Shown piece by piece: positions 24,729-33,141 of a DNA stretch of 64,000 nucleotides. A model generated the notes under the pieces. That model made no database searches. It worked only from the letters and a program-made list of their open reading frames with translations, and was not told where the DNA came from. Position 1 is the stretch's first letter, and each line of letters begins with the position of its first letter. The position numbers and the translations under genes are program-made. This DNA comes from Bradyrhizobium sp. CCBAU 51765 (lineage in GTDB: Bacteria; Pseudomonadota; Alphaproteobacteria; Rhizobiales; Xanthobacteraceae), in contig NZ_CP030038.1 in NCBI RefSeq assembly GCF_015291725.1, forward strand, positions 7,925,001-7,989,000, written 5' to 3'.

Positions 24729-25682
24729 TCAGGAGCCCGGCGTCCATTTCCAGACGATGTCGGAGACGTTGACCGGCTTCGGAATCAGGCCGAGCCTTGC
24801 AAAGCGGTCGGCAACCGTCTGCTGCGTCTTGATCACCTCGGCGTCGAGCGGCACCACGCTGTAGGTCGAGCGATTGACGAAGCGGCGGACAGCCTCGATG
24901 TCCACGCCCGTTGCCTCGGACTGCGCCTTCGCGACCTCCTCGTGATGCGTCTCTGCCCACACGCCTTCAGCGGCGAAGCTGGTGTTGAGCTTGGCGACCA
25001 GCGACGGATACTTTTCGACGAAATCCGTGTTGGCGATGTAGAACGCATTCGGCCTGTGCACGTCCTTGTCGAAAGCGATGACGCGCGCCTTTTCCTTCAA
25101 TTCGGCGAGCGCCAGATAGGGATCCCAGATCGACCAGGCGTCGACCGAGCCCTTGATGAAGGCGGCCGTCGCATCGGCAGGCGCGAGCGGCGCCGGCGTG
25201 ATGTCGGACCAGGATAGGCCGGCCTTCTCGAGCGCAGCGACCAATAGATTATGCGCGCTCGATCCCTTGCCGAAGGCGACGCGCTTGCCCTTGAGATCGG
25301 CGAGCGTCTTGATGGCCGAATCCTTCGGCACGATGATCGCCTGGGTGTTGCCTTCCGATTTCACCGCAGCGACGTAGCGGATCTTGGCGCCGCCGGCCTG
25401 CGCGAAGATCGGCGGGGAGTCGCCGACATAGCCGAAATCGACGCTGCCGACATTGATGGCCTCCAGCAGCGGCGGACCGAACTGGAAGTCGATCCACTTG
25501 ATCTCGATGCCGAGCGGCTTGAAGGCGTTCTCGAGCGTCTGACGCTGGCGCACCGCGGGGAAGAAGCCGCCCTTCTGCGTGCCGATGCGGATCTCGGCCG
25601 GCTTGTCCTCGGCGTGGGCGGGGGCGGCGACGGCGGTGGCGATGAGCAGCGCTGCGGTCAGGATATGTCGTCGTGCAATCAT
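24729..25682 (-). CDS. ssuA: Aliphatic sulfonate ABC transporter substrate-binding protein
   Basis: A 317-residue periplasmic protein with a signal peptide to about residue 24 (ARRHILTAALLIATAVAAPAHA). EIRIGTQKGGFFPAVRQRQTLE, GVDFGYVGDSPPIFAQAGG-like text (SVDFGYVGDSPP), KGKRVAFGKGSSAHNLLVAALEKAGL and VDAWSIWDPYLA are SsuA features. No ssuB, ssuC or ssuD is in the window, so the transporter core is elsewhere or this is an orphan receptor. A 73-residue gene lies 21 bp upstream on the same strand. Confidence 0.9.
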   Translation of the reverse strand: MIARRHILTAALLIATAVAAPAHAEDKPAEIRIGTQKGGFFPAVRQRQTLENAFKPLGIEIKWIDFQFGPPLLEAINVGSVDFGYVGDSPPIFAQAGGAKIRYVAAVKSEGNTQAIIVPKDSAIKTLADLKGKRVAFGKGSSAHNLLVAALEKAGLSWSDITPAPLAPADATAAFIKGSVDAWSIWDPYLALAELKEKARVIAFDKDVHRPNAFYIANTDFVEKYPSLVAKLNTSFAAEGVWAETHHEEVAKAQSEATGVDIEAVRRFVNRSTYSVVPLDAEVIKTQQTVADRFARLGLIPKPVNVSDIVWKWTPGS

Positions 25683-25703
25683 GTTGCAGTCCTTTCGGTG
25701 GGA

Positions 25704-25925
25704 TCAGCTGGCGAGGAGCGGGGAACTCGCGCGACGGCTCCGCTGCGAGAGCACGGCGCGTGCGGCGCGTTCGGCGTCGCCGGCCGAACGGAACTGGCGG
25801 CCTTCGAGACGGTCGAACAGGCGCTCGGAGGAAAAGAAACGGAAACCGCGCTCGTCTCGCGTGATGATGCCGGCGGCACGGTCGTGGATTTCGATGATGT
25901 AGGCATTCGACGGGGTCTGGGACAT
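25704..25925 (-). CDS. Small hypothetical protein upstream of ssuA
   Basis: A 73-residue protein: MSQTPSNAYIIEIHDRAAGIITRDERGFRFFSSERLFDRLEG, then an Arg/Ala/Ser-rich tail. The N-terminal half looks like a compact beta-alpha unit; no named family is recognised. It lies 21 bp upstream of the sulfonate-binding protein gene on the same strand, so it is probably the first gene of that transcript. I recall similar short genes next to sulfonate receptors in Bradyrhizobium. Confidence 0.65.
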   Translation of the reverse strand: MSQTPSNAYIIEIHDRAAGIITRDERGFRFFSSERLFDRLEGRQFRSAGDAERAARAVLSQRSRRASSPLLAS

Positions 25926-26313
25926 GACTGCTCGTTCGCCGAAGTCTCGGCGTTCCTGTCTTGGGATTTCGCTGTGAGGTGTTGCTAAGAGGCGGTCAGC
26001 AACAACAGGCGCCCGTTGCCGCGGAGAAACAGCGCCGCGTCATGCACGCATGCATGTCGCCTTGGTTACGCTGATGATCCATTCTCATATCGCGACATCA
26101 AGCTCGAGGAGCAGTTTCGATGCTCCGAATATCGAGGGATTGGCACGATTGGTCAATGAAATGGCTAACCATATTTACGTCCGGCGCGCCGGGGCGATTC
26201 TCTCGGCGCAAGCACTGGCAGACGGATTCATCTCGCGATGAGTTCAACACAGGCGCACGGGCGGCGTGATACGCTTCGGGAGCCAAAACGGAGGCAATTC
26301 GGGAGGTCTAGAG
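25926..26313. other. Intergenic stretch, 388 bp, divergent promoters
   Basis: Short ORFs here lack ribosome sites and family character. GTTGCT/AGCAAC (about 25981-26003) and GCATGCATG repeats (about 26044-26054) are visible, but no recognisable operator. The stretch separates the ssuA unit (left) from the FabG-like SDR (right) and should hold both promoters. Confidence 0.5.
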
Positions 26314-27045
26314 ATGGCTGATGATCTGAAGGGGCGCACCGCGCTCGTGACCGGCGGGTCGCGCGGGATCGGCGCCGCGGTCTGTCGCGCGCTGGCCGAA
26401 GCAGGTGCTGCCGTGGCGATCAATTGCCGCGAGCGGATCGATCAGGCCGAGCTGCTGGCGGGCGAGATCGTCAAGCAAGGCGGCCGCGCCGTCGTCGTCG
26501 CCGCCGACGTCTCGCAGCACGAGGCCGTGGCCGCAATGGTCGAGCGCGTCACGGCCGGGCTCGGGCCGATCGACATCCTCGTCAACAATGCCGGCATCGC
26601 CATCACGCGCGGCATCGACGATCTCACCGAAGACGATTTCGACCGCACCATCCTGGTCAACCTGAAATCCGCCTTCCTGTGCACGCAGGCCGTGCTGCCG
26701 TCGATGCGCGCCAGGAAGTGGGGCCGCATCGTCAACATTTCCTCGGGCGCTGCGCGCGGCGCCGGCTCGATCGGCCCGCACTACAATGCGTCCAAGGCCG
26801 GCATGGAAGGCCTCACGCGAGGCTATGCCGCACGGCTGGTGAAGGAGGGTATCACCGTCAACGCAGTGGCGCCGTCGCTGATCGAGACCGACATGATGAG
26901 CGGCCAGCCCCAGCTCGTCAGCCGCATCCCGCTCGGGCGCTTCGGCACGGCGGAGGAGGTGGCGAAAGCGGTGATGCTGCTGGTCGACAACGCCTACATG
27001 ACCGGGCAGACCGTGGCGCTCAGCGGCGGGATGGCGTTTAATTGA
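26314..27045 (+). CDS. SDR family oxidoreductase (FabG-like)
   Basis: A 243-residue classical SDR. TGGSRGIG (residues 14-21), NNAGIA, NISSGAARGAGSIGPHYNASKAG with the catalytic Ser and YxxxK, and a C-terminal MTGQTVALSGGMAFN match 3-oxoacyl-ACP reductase-like enzymes. No fatty-acid genes are near, so the substrate is open. GGGAGGTctagag precedes the ATG at 26314, which excludes the 16-codon extension. It is followed by a palindromic repeat that separates it from the convergent PPOX gene. Confidence 0.9.
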   Translation: MADDLKGRTALVTGGSRGIGAAVCRALAEAGAAVAINCRERIDQAELLAGEIVKQGGRAVVVAADVSQHEAVAAMVERVTAGLGPIDILVNNAGIAITRGIDDLTEDDFDRTILVNLKSAFLCTQAVLPSMRARKWGRIVNISSGAARGAGSIGPHYNASKAGMEGLTRGYAARLVKEGITVNAVAPSLIETDMMSGQPQLVSRIPLGRFGTAEEVAKAVMLLVDNAYMTGQTVALSGGMAFN

Positions 27046-27069
27046 AGCATTGCCGTCCGCAGCGGACTC

Positions 27070-27229
27070 CCTCTTCCTTCTCCCCTTGTGGGAGAAGGTG
27101 GCGCGAAGCGCCGGATGAGGGGTTCGTTCCGCAGGTTCGGATGCGAGAGACTAGCGCGCGGAGAGAACCCCTCACCCGTCTCGCCGCTATGCGGCGAGCC
27201 ACCCTCCCCCACAAGGGGAGAGGGGAAGA
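27070..27229. repeat. Palindromic intergenic repeat, 'CTTCTCCCCttgtGGGAGAAG' type
   Basis: The segment opens with CTTCTCCCCTTGTGGGAGAAG, continues GGCGCGAAGCGCCGGATGAGGGG, and closes with the inverted CCCCTCACCCG...CCTCCCCCACAAGGGGAGAGG. It lies between the convergent SDR and PPOX genes, and the related copy at 35143-35243 has the same opening and closing hairpins. Confidence 0.78.
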
Positions 27230-27234
27230 CAGAG

Positions 27235-27846
27235 CTACCACATCGTCGCGGCCGCGCGTTCGGGCCAGATGCGGTCGTACTCCGCGCCGCCGACCTTGTT
27301 CTCGCTCATCTCGGCGAGGATCTGGCCGGGCGTCGGCAGCGTTCTTGGATCGACGCGCTTGTCGGGATTCCAGAGGTCGGAACGCACGATGGCGCGGGCA
27401 CACTGGAAGTAGATTTCATCGACGTTCATCACCATGACGCTGCGCGGCGCCTTGCCTTCAACCTTGAACGAGGCCAGCAGCTCCGGATCGATCGAGAGAT
27501 GCGCGCGACCATTGGCGCGGACGGCGTTGCCGGAGCCGGGAATCAGGAACATCAGCGACACCCTGGGATCGCGCACGATGTTGCGCAGGGAATCGACCCG
27601 GTTGTTGCCGCGGCGGTCCGGCAGCATCAGCGTCTTGGGATCATGGATGCGGACGAAGCCGGGGAGATCGCCGCGTGGCGAGCAATCGATGCCTTCGGGC
27701 CCGATGGTGGCGAGCGCGGCAAACGGCGCCTTCTCGATGAAGATGCGGTAGAGCGGCGTGACGTGGTCGGCGACTTTCACGGTCGAGGCATCATTGGTGG
27801 CGCCGTAGATGGCTTCCAACTGTTCGACCGTTCCGACCACCGTCAT
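27235..27846 (-). CDS. PPOX-type flavoprotein (pyridoxamine-phosphate-oxidase-like)
   Basis: A 203-residue FMN-binding split-barrel protein of the MSMEG_1061-like branch: ATIGPEGIDCSPRGDLPGFVRIHD, LPDRRGNNRVDSLRNIVRDPRVSLMFLIPG, RANGRAHLS, and VMNVDEIYFQCARAIVRSDLW. These proteins bind FMN or F420; the substrate is unknown. GAGGAGAG before ATG 27846 fixes the start. It begins 27 bp after the phnN stop on the same strand, so it is probably the last gene of the phn operon, an unusual partner. Confidence 0.87.
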   Translation of the reverse strand: MTVVGTVEQLEAIYGATNDASTVKVADHVTPLYRIFIEKAPFAALATIGPEGIDCSPRGDLPGFVRIHDPKTLMLPDRRGNNRVDSLRNIVRDPRVSLMFLIPGSGNAVRANGRAHLSIDPELLASFKVEGKAPRSVMVMNVDEIYFQCARAIVRSDLWNPDKRVDPRTLPTPGQILAEMSENKVGGAEYDRIWPERAAATMW

Positions 27847-27873
27847 TCCATTCTCTCCTCGTTGCATCGGCAG

Positions 27874-28470
27874 CTACTCCTGCCAGCCTTCATTCCTGAT
27901 CACGCGCGCGAGCTGGCGGCCGTGATAGTCCGCGCTGCCGGCGTTGAGGATGGTGACGTCGGCCCGCACCGACGCGTCGTCAACACTGCGCGACAGCCGC
28001 TCGGCGATGTTTCCGTCGCTGTGCCGCGCCCGCGCGGCAAGCCGCTGCGCCAGTACGTCCGGCGGCGCCGTGATCGCGACGACCACGACGTTTACATAGG
28101 CTCGGCGCAGCGCGGCAACCACCGTGCGCGAGACGTTGGCAACGACGGCTCGGCCGGCCCGGATGTCGTCGTTGATCTCGAGCGGCAGGGCATAGGCGTG
28201 CCCATGCGCCTCCCAATGCACGGCAAAATCGCCGTGCTCTCGCACGCGGCGAAATTCCTCCTGGCTCACCGCAATGTTGTCCTCGTCGGCCGAGGACTCT
28301 CGCGTCACGACCCGGCGCGGGAAGATGATGTCGGGATCGTCGGCGCAGGCCGCCTGCGCCAGACGCAGCAAGGTGTCCTTGCCTGCGCCGCTGGGACCGA
28401 CCACGAGCACAAGTCGCCCGGGGCCGATCGACTCCGCCTCGTCCTGTGCCGTGGTCACGGTCTCGCTCAT
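27874..28470 (-). CDS. phnN: Ribose 1,5-bisphosphate phosphokinase PhnN
   Basis: A 198-residue kinase converting ribose 1,5-bisphosphate to PRPP with ATP, the last step of the C-P lyase route. Walker A GPSGAGKDT lies at residues 25-33, then RRVVTRESSADEDN and VHWEAHGHAYALP, as in guanylate-kinase-like PhnN. The ATG overlaps the phnM stop by 4 bp. Length is slightly above the E. coli protein because of an N-terminal acidic lead. Confidence 0.93.
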   Translation of the reverse strand: MSETVTTAQDEAESIGPGRLVLVVGPSGAGKDTLLRLAQAACADDPDIIFPRRVVTRESSADEDNIAVSQEEFRRVREHGDFAVHWEAHGHAYALPLEINDDIRAGRAVVANVSRTVVAALRRAYVNVVVVAITAPPDVLAQRLAARARHSDGNIAERLSRSVDDASVRADVTILNAGSADYHGRQLARVIRNEGWQE

Positions 28471-29624
28471 GCGACGCGGTTCCCTTCGCGCCAGACGCTG
28501 CGGACAACGGGAATGCTGCCGGCAACGTGCACGCGGATCAGGTCGGCGCGCTTGCCGGTCGCGATCTCGCCGCGGTCAGTGAGGCCGACCGCCTCGGCGG
28601 GCGCTTTCGTCACGGTGCGAACTGCCGCCGGGAGGCTGATGGCCGGCACATGCTCCGGCAGTTGCAGCGCGCCCATCAGGAGGCTCGAGGGGATGTAGTC
28701 CGACGACAGGATATCGAGCAGGCCTTCGCGGGCGAGATCGACCGCAGCGATGTTGCCGGAGTGCGAGCCGCCGCGCACGACGTTGGGCGCGCCCATGAGA
28801 ATGTCGATGCCGGCCTGGTGCAGGCCGCGCGCGGCCTCCAGCGTGGTCGGGAATTCCGCCACCGAGACGCGATCGCGCACGGCGTCCGCGACGTTCTCCT
28901 CGGTGGTGTCGTCGTGGCTCGCCAGCGGAATCCTGTACTGATGCGCCAGCGCCACGATCTCGCGCATGTTGTTCGCCGCATATTGCTTCTGATACTCGAA
29001 GCGCTTTGCAAACAGCTCATCGAGCTCGGCATCGGTCTTGCCGCCGCCCTTGCCGCGATAGTAGTCGCGCAGCTTGACCTCGTCGCGGAACTGACGCTGG
29101 CCGGGCGTGTGATCCATCAGCGACATCAGCTTGACGTCAGGGCGGTCGATCAGCTCCCTGGCCTCCTCGACCACGCTCGGCATCGGGATCTCACAGCGCA
29201 GGTGCAGGAAGTGGTCGGCGCGCAGCAGGCTGGCATCGCGCGCGGTCGTGATCGCGGCGGCGAGCACGCCGGCGCGACCGTCGACTTCCTCGGCGCCGTC
29301 CTCGCGCCAGACCCGGAGCGAATCGAAAACCGTGGTGATGCCCGAGGTCGCGAGCTGGCCGTCATAGGAAATGACGGCCGCGACCGGATTCCAGAACACC
29401 TTCGGCCGCGGCACATAGTGCGCTTCGAGATGGTCGGTGTGGAGCTCAATCAGGCCGGGCATGATCAGGTCGCCCCCGGCGTCCTCGGCACCCGCAGGCG
29501 CCCTGCCCTCGCCGATCTCGGCGATGCGTCCGTCGGCAAGAGCGAGCCAGCCCTGTTCGATCACCCGTTCGGCCAGCACGATCCTGGCGTTGGCAATGAC
29601 GGCGTCCTTCGGCTTGGGGTTCAT
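28467..29624 (-). CDS. phnM: Alpha-D-ribose 1-methylphosphonate 5-triphosphate diphosphatase PhnM
   Basis: A 385-residue amidohydrolase-superfamily enzyme that removes pyrophosphate from RPnTP to give the PhnJ substrate. It shows GGDLIMPGLIELHTDHLEAH (metal ligands), VFDSLRVW, LHLRCEIP, SLMDHTPGQRQFRD, SHDDTTEENV, GAPNVVRGGSHSGNIAA and LSSDYIPSSLL. It starts 11 bp after the phnL stop and overlaps phnN by 4 bp. A second, clearly different PhnM homologue is encoded at 39703-40896. Confidence 0.94.
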   Translation of the reverse strand: MNPKPKDAVIANARIVLAERVIEQGWLALADGRIAEIGEGRAPAGAEDAGGDLIMPGLIELHTDHLEAHYVPRPKVFWNPVAAVISYDGQLATSGITTVFDSLRVWREDGAEEVDGRAGVLAAAITTARDASLLRADHFLHLRCEIPMPSVVEEARELIDRPDVKLMSLMDHTPGQRQFRDEVKLRDYYRGKGGGKTDAELDELFAKRFEYQKQYAANNMREIVALAHQYRIPLASHDDTTEENVADAVRDRVSVAEFPTTLEAARGLHQAGIDILMGAPNVVRGGSHSGNIAAVDLAREGLLDILSSDYIPSSLLMGALQLPEHVPAISLPAAVRTVTKAPAEAVGLTDRGEIATGKRADLIRVHVAGSIPVVRSVWREGNRVA

Positions 29625-29635
29625 TTCCTCTTCCT

Positions 29636-30346
29636 TCAGGCCGCGGCAGCGAAGCTGGCGACGTCGACGATGCGGTCCGCAATCAGATGACGGATTTCGT
29701 CGTCATGGACAATAGCGACCATGGCAACGCCCTGACGCTTCTTTTCAGCGACCAGTTCGACCACGACGGCGCGATTGGCGGCATCGAGCGAGGCGGTGGG
29801 CTCGTCCAGCAGCAGAATCGGCAGGTCCGAGATGAAGCCGCGCGCAATGTTGACGCGCTGCTGCTCGCCGCCGGAGAATGTCGCGGGCGGCAGTTGCCAG
29901 AGCCGCTCGGGGATGTTGAGACGATGCAGCAGCTCGCCGGCGCGCGCCTGTGCGTCGGCACGGGCCATGCCGTTGACGATCAGCGGCTCGGCGACGACGT
30001 CGATGGTGGCAACGCGCGGCACAGCCCGCAAAAACTGGCTGACATAGCCGATCGTGGAGCGGCGGATGTTGAGGATCTGCCGCGGCTCGGCGGCGGCGAG
30101 ATCGACCAGCGCGCCGCGATGGCGGATGCCGATGCGGCCGCTATCGCAACGGTAGTTGCCGAAGATCATCTTCAGGATCGACGATTTGCCGGCGCCCGAG
30201 GGTCCCGACAGCACGACACACTCGCCGGGATAGACGTGGAACGTCACGCCGCGCACGACCGGCAGCTCGATGCCGCCTTGCAGGTGCATCGTGAAGGTCT
30301 TCCGGGCATCGGCAACGTCGATCATGGCGGTCATCGAAAAGCTCAT
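29636..30346 (-). CDS. phnL: C-P lyase accessory ATPase PhnL
   Basis: A 236-residue ABC-type ATPase: Walker A GPSGAGKSS near residue 48, Q-loop ending SQFLRAVPRV, signature FSGGEQQRVNIARGF, Walker B ILLLDEPTASLD, and the switch His in IVHDDE. PhnL is needed for C-P bond cleavage in vivo and docks with the PhnGHIJK core; it is not a transporter subunit. The start ATG overlaps the phnK stop by 4 bp, which excludes the long in-frame extension into phnK. Confidence 0.93.
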   Translation of the reverse strand: MSFSMTAMIDVADARKTFTMHLQGGIELPVVRGVTFHVYPGECVVLSGPSGAGKSSILKMIFGNYRCDSGRIGIRHRGALVDLAAAEPRQILNIRRSTIGYVSQFLRAVPRVATIDVVAEPLIVNGMARADAQARAGELLHRLNIPERLWQLPPATFSGGEQQRVNIARGFISDLPILLLDEPTASLDAANRAVVVELVAEKKRQGVAMVAIVHDDEIRHLIADRIVDVASFAAAA

Positions 30347-31155
30347 GGCGGGAGAATCGAGGAGACGAGGAGTTGCGTGTAGGGTTCGCGGGGGTCGTCG
30401 AGCACCTGGTCGGTGAGACCGGTCTCGATGACACGGCCGCCCTTCATCACCATCACGCGGTGTGACAGGAGGCGCGCGACCGCGAGATCGTGGGTGACGA
30501 TGATGACGGCGAGATGCAGCTCGGCGACGAGACTGCGCACGAGATCGAGCAGGCGCGCCTGCACCGACACGTCGAGGCCGCCGGTCGGCTCGTCCATGAA
30601 CACCAGCCGCGGCTCGGTGACGAGGTTGCGGGCGATCTGAAGACGCTGCCGCATGCCGCCGGAATAGGTGCGCGGGGCATCGTCGATGCGCGCGACGTCG
30701 ATCTCGACGCGGGTGAGCCAGTCCGACGCGGTCTCGCGGATGCGGCCGTAGTGGTTCCAGCCCACGGCCATCAGCCGCTCGCCGACATTGGCACCGGCCG
30801 AGACCGCCATGCGCAGGCCCTGCGCGGGGTCCTGGTGCACGAAACCCCAATCGGTGCGGAACAGGAAACGTCGCTCGGCTTCACCGAGCGTCGTGAGATC
30901 GCGCGTGACGCCGTCACGCATCCGGTAGGACACATGGCCGCCGCTCGGCGCGAGCTGGCCCGACAGCATCTGCAGCAGCGTCGACTTGCCCGAGCCCGAC
31001 TCGCCGACGATCGCCAGCACCTCGCCGGGATAGAGCGCGAAGGAGACGTCGCGGCAGGCGGCGATGCGGCCGAACGACTTGCTGAGAGATTGCGCCACCA
31101 GCAACGGCTGGTCGTTTTCGAGCGTATCGAGATTGGCCGAGCCTTGATCAACCAT
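30343..31155 (-). CDS. phnK: C-P lyase core ATPase PhnK
   Basis: A 270-residue ABC-type ATPase that binds PhnJ in the C-P lyase core complex. It has Walker A GESGSGKST, TDWGFVHQDPAQGLRM as Q-loop, signature YSGGMRQRLQIARNL, Walker B LVFMDEPTGGLD and switch VTHDLAVARLL. The start ATG at 31155 overlaps the end of phnJ by 8 bp. The N-terminal ~15 residues (MVDQGSANLDTLEND) are an extra relative to E. coli. Confidence 0.94.
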   Translation of the reverse strand: MVDQGSANLDTLENDQPLLVAQSLSKSFGRIAACRDVSFALYPGEVLAIVGESGSGKSTLLQMLSGQLAPSGGHVSYRMRDGVTRDLTTLGEAERRFLFRTDWGFVHQDPAQGLRMAVSAGANVGERLMAVGWNHYGRIRETASDWLTRVEIDVARIDDAPRTYSGGMRQRLQIARNLVTEPRLVFMDEPTGGLDVSVQARLLDLVRSLVAELHLAVIIVTHDLAVARLLSHRVMVMKGGRVIETGLTDQVLDDPREPYTQLLVSSILPP

Positions 31156-32038
31156 GTGAGCCCGCCTTTTCCCTGTACGGCGCAGCGCTGAGACTGCCGT
31201 GATGGCCGGCGGCCTGACGGCCCTCACAGTAATCGGTGTCCGAGCAGACGAACATCCGTCCGCCCTGGTCGTCGGTGACGATCTCGTCGAGATAGGAGTC
31301 TTCCGCGCCACAGAGCGCGCAGGGCGCATTGAAGCGGTAAGGCTCGAACGGATGATCCTCGAAATCGAGCGACACCACCTCCGTATAGGGCGGGATCGCG
31401 TAGATGCGCTTCTCGCGGCCGGCGCCGAACAATTGCAGCGCAGGACAATTGTCCATCTTGGGATTGTCGAACTTCGGCGTCGGGGACGGATCCATCACGT
31501 AGCGCGCGTTCACCTTGACCGGATAGGCGTAGGCGGTCGCGATATGGCCGAAGCGGGCGATGTCCTCGTAGAGCTTGACGTGCATCAGGCCGTACTCGGC
31601 GAGCGCGTGCATACGCCGCGTCTCGGTCTCGCGCGGCTCGAGGAAACGCAACGGCTCGGGGATCGGCACCTGATAGACCAGCAGCTGGTTTTCATTCAGC
31701 GCCGTCTCCGGGATGCGGTGACGGGTCTGGATCACCGTCGCCTCCCCCGTCGCGGTCGTCGTCGCAACGCCCGCGGTCTTGGCGAAGAACTTTCGGATCG
31801 AGATCGCGTTGGTGGTGTCGTCGGAGCCCTGGTCGATCACCTTGAGCACGTCCCGGGGACCGAGGATCGCGGCGGTGACCTGCACGCCACCGGTGCCCCA
31901 GCCATAGGGCATCGGCATCTCGCGGCTGGCGAACGGCACCTGGTAGCCCGGAATGGCGATCGCTTTCAGGATCGCGCGACGGATCATCCGCTTGGTCTGC
32001 TCGTCGAGATAGGCGAAGTTGTAGGCGGGCGCGTTCAT
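31148..32038 (-). CDS. phnJ: C-P lyase catalytic subunit PhnJ (radical SAM)
   Basis: A 296-residue radical-SAM enzyme that cleaves the C-P bond of ribose 1-methylphosphonate 5-phosphate, releasing methane in the methylphosphonate case. The four essential cysteines are C240, C243, C265 and C271 (CALC...CSDTDYC), one residue off the E. coli numbering, and the radical-bearing glycine region PGYQVPFASREMPMPYGWGTGG is intact (Gly31). It overlaps phnI by 4 bp and phnK by 8 bp, so core subunits are translationally linked. Confidence 0.96.
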   Translation of the reverse strand: MNAPAYNFAYLDEQTKRMIRRAILKAIAIPGYQVPFASREMPMPYGWGTGGVQVTAAILGPRDVLKVIDQGSDDTTNAISIRKFFAKTAGVATTTATGEATVIQTRHRIPETALNENQLLVYQVPIPEPLRFLEPRETETRRMHALAEYGLMHVKLYEDIARFGHIATAYAYPVKVNARYVMDPSPTPKFDNPKMDNCPALQLFGAGREKRIYAIPPYTEVVSLDFEDHPFEPYRFNAPCALCGAEDSYLDEIVTDDQGGRMFVCSDTDYCEGRQAAGHHGSLSAAPYREKAGSHG

Positions 32039-33138
32039 TCCGCGGCTTCCTTCATGGCATTAGGCGCATTGGCATCCGCGAACTCCTGCCGCAGCTTGCG
32101 CAACAGGCCGAGCTCGGACTGGAAGTCGACGTAGTGCGGCAGCTTCAGGTGCTCGACGAAACCGGTCGCCTGGACGTTGTCCGAATGCGACATCACGAAT
32201 TCTTCGTCTTGCGCAGGGGCGAGCGCCTCTTCACCGAGCTCGCGGGCCCGCAATGCGCGATCGACCAGCGCCATCGACATGGTCTTGCGCTCGCTCTGGC
32301 CGAAGGCGAGGCCGTAGCCGCGGGTGAAGCACGGCGCTTCGGTCGCAGAACCCTTGAACTGGTTGACCATCTGGCACTCGGTCAGCTCGATCGAACCGAG
32401 CGGCACGGCGAAGCCGGCGTCTTCCGCGATGAACTCGACCTCGACCTCGCCGAAGCGAATCTCGCCGGCGAAGGGATGGTTGCGGCCATAGCCGCGCTGG
32501 GTGGAATAACCCATCGCCAGCAGGAAGCCTTCGTCGCCACGCGCCAGATTTTGCAGGCGCAGGTCGCGGTCCGCCGGGAAGTTCAGCGGCTCGCGGGTGA
32601 GATCGCCGACCGGCGCGCCGTCCTCGGCCCGGGGCGAGGGTTCGATCAACCCGTCGCGGCCGAGAATGTCGGTCACGCGCGGCGTTGGCGCGGTGGGCGC
32701 TTCAGCCGTCGCCGGCGCGTCGGGAACGAAGCCTTCCGCGAGCGAGGGGTCGAGCAGGCGATGTGTATAGTCGAAGGTCGGCCCGAGGATCTGCCCGCCG
32801 GGAATGTCCTTGAAGGTGGAGGACACCCGCCGTTGCACCCGCATGGCGCCGGTGTCGACCGGCTCGCTGGCGCCGAAGCGCGGCAGCGTGGCGCGGAAGG
32901 CGCGGACCAGGAAGATCGCCTCGATCAGATCGCCGCGCGCCTGCTTGATCGCAAGGGCCGCGAGCTCGCGATCGTAGAGCGAGCCTTCGCTCATGACGCG
33001 GTCGACGGCGAGGCCGAGCTGCTCCGAGATCTGGTCGAGCGTGACCTCCGGAACGCCCTGGTCGCCGCGCCGCTTATGCGCGAGCAGGCGATGGGCGTTC
33101 TCGATGGCGCGTTCGCCGCCCTTGACTGCGACATACAT
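32035..33138 (-). CDS. phnI: C-P lyase core subunit PhnI
   Basis: A 367-residue protein. PhnI, with PhnG, PhnH and PhnL, transfers methylphosphonate to the ribose of ATP, displacing adenine, and alone has nucleosidase activity. MYVAVKGGERAIENAHRLLAHKRRGD, ALAIKQARGDLIEAIFLVRAFRATLPRFG, GGQILGPTFDYTHRLLD, AMGYSTQRGYGRNHPFAGEIRFGEVEV and SHSDNVQATGFVEHLKLPHYVDFQSEL are textbook. An insertion rich in Ala/Pro/Thr (about residues 140-160) is not in E. coli. Confidence 0.95.
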   Translation of the reverse strand: MYVAVKGGERAIENAHRLLAHKRRGDQGVPEVTLDQISEQLGLAVDRVMSEGSLYDRELAALAIKQARGDLIEAIFLVRAFRATLPRFGASEPVDTGAMRVQRRVSSTFKDIPGGQILGPTFDYTHRLLDPSLAEGFVPDAPATAEAPTAPTPRVTDILGRDGLIEPSPRAEDGAPVGDLTREPLNFPADRDLRLQNLARGDEGFLLAMGYSTQRGYGRNHPFAGEIRFGEVEVEFIAEDAGFAVPLGSIELTECQMVNQFKGSATEAPCFTRGYGLAFGQSERKTMSMALVDRALRARELGEEALAPAQDEEFVMSHSDNVQATGFVEHLKLPHYVDFQSELGLLRKLRQEFADANAPNAMKEAAE

Positions 33139-33141
33139 GCT

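Noticed and set aside
26050..26286. Short ORFs on both strands between ssuA and the FabG-like SDR
   Set aside because: Neither has a ribosome site, family character or strand-consistent codon use.
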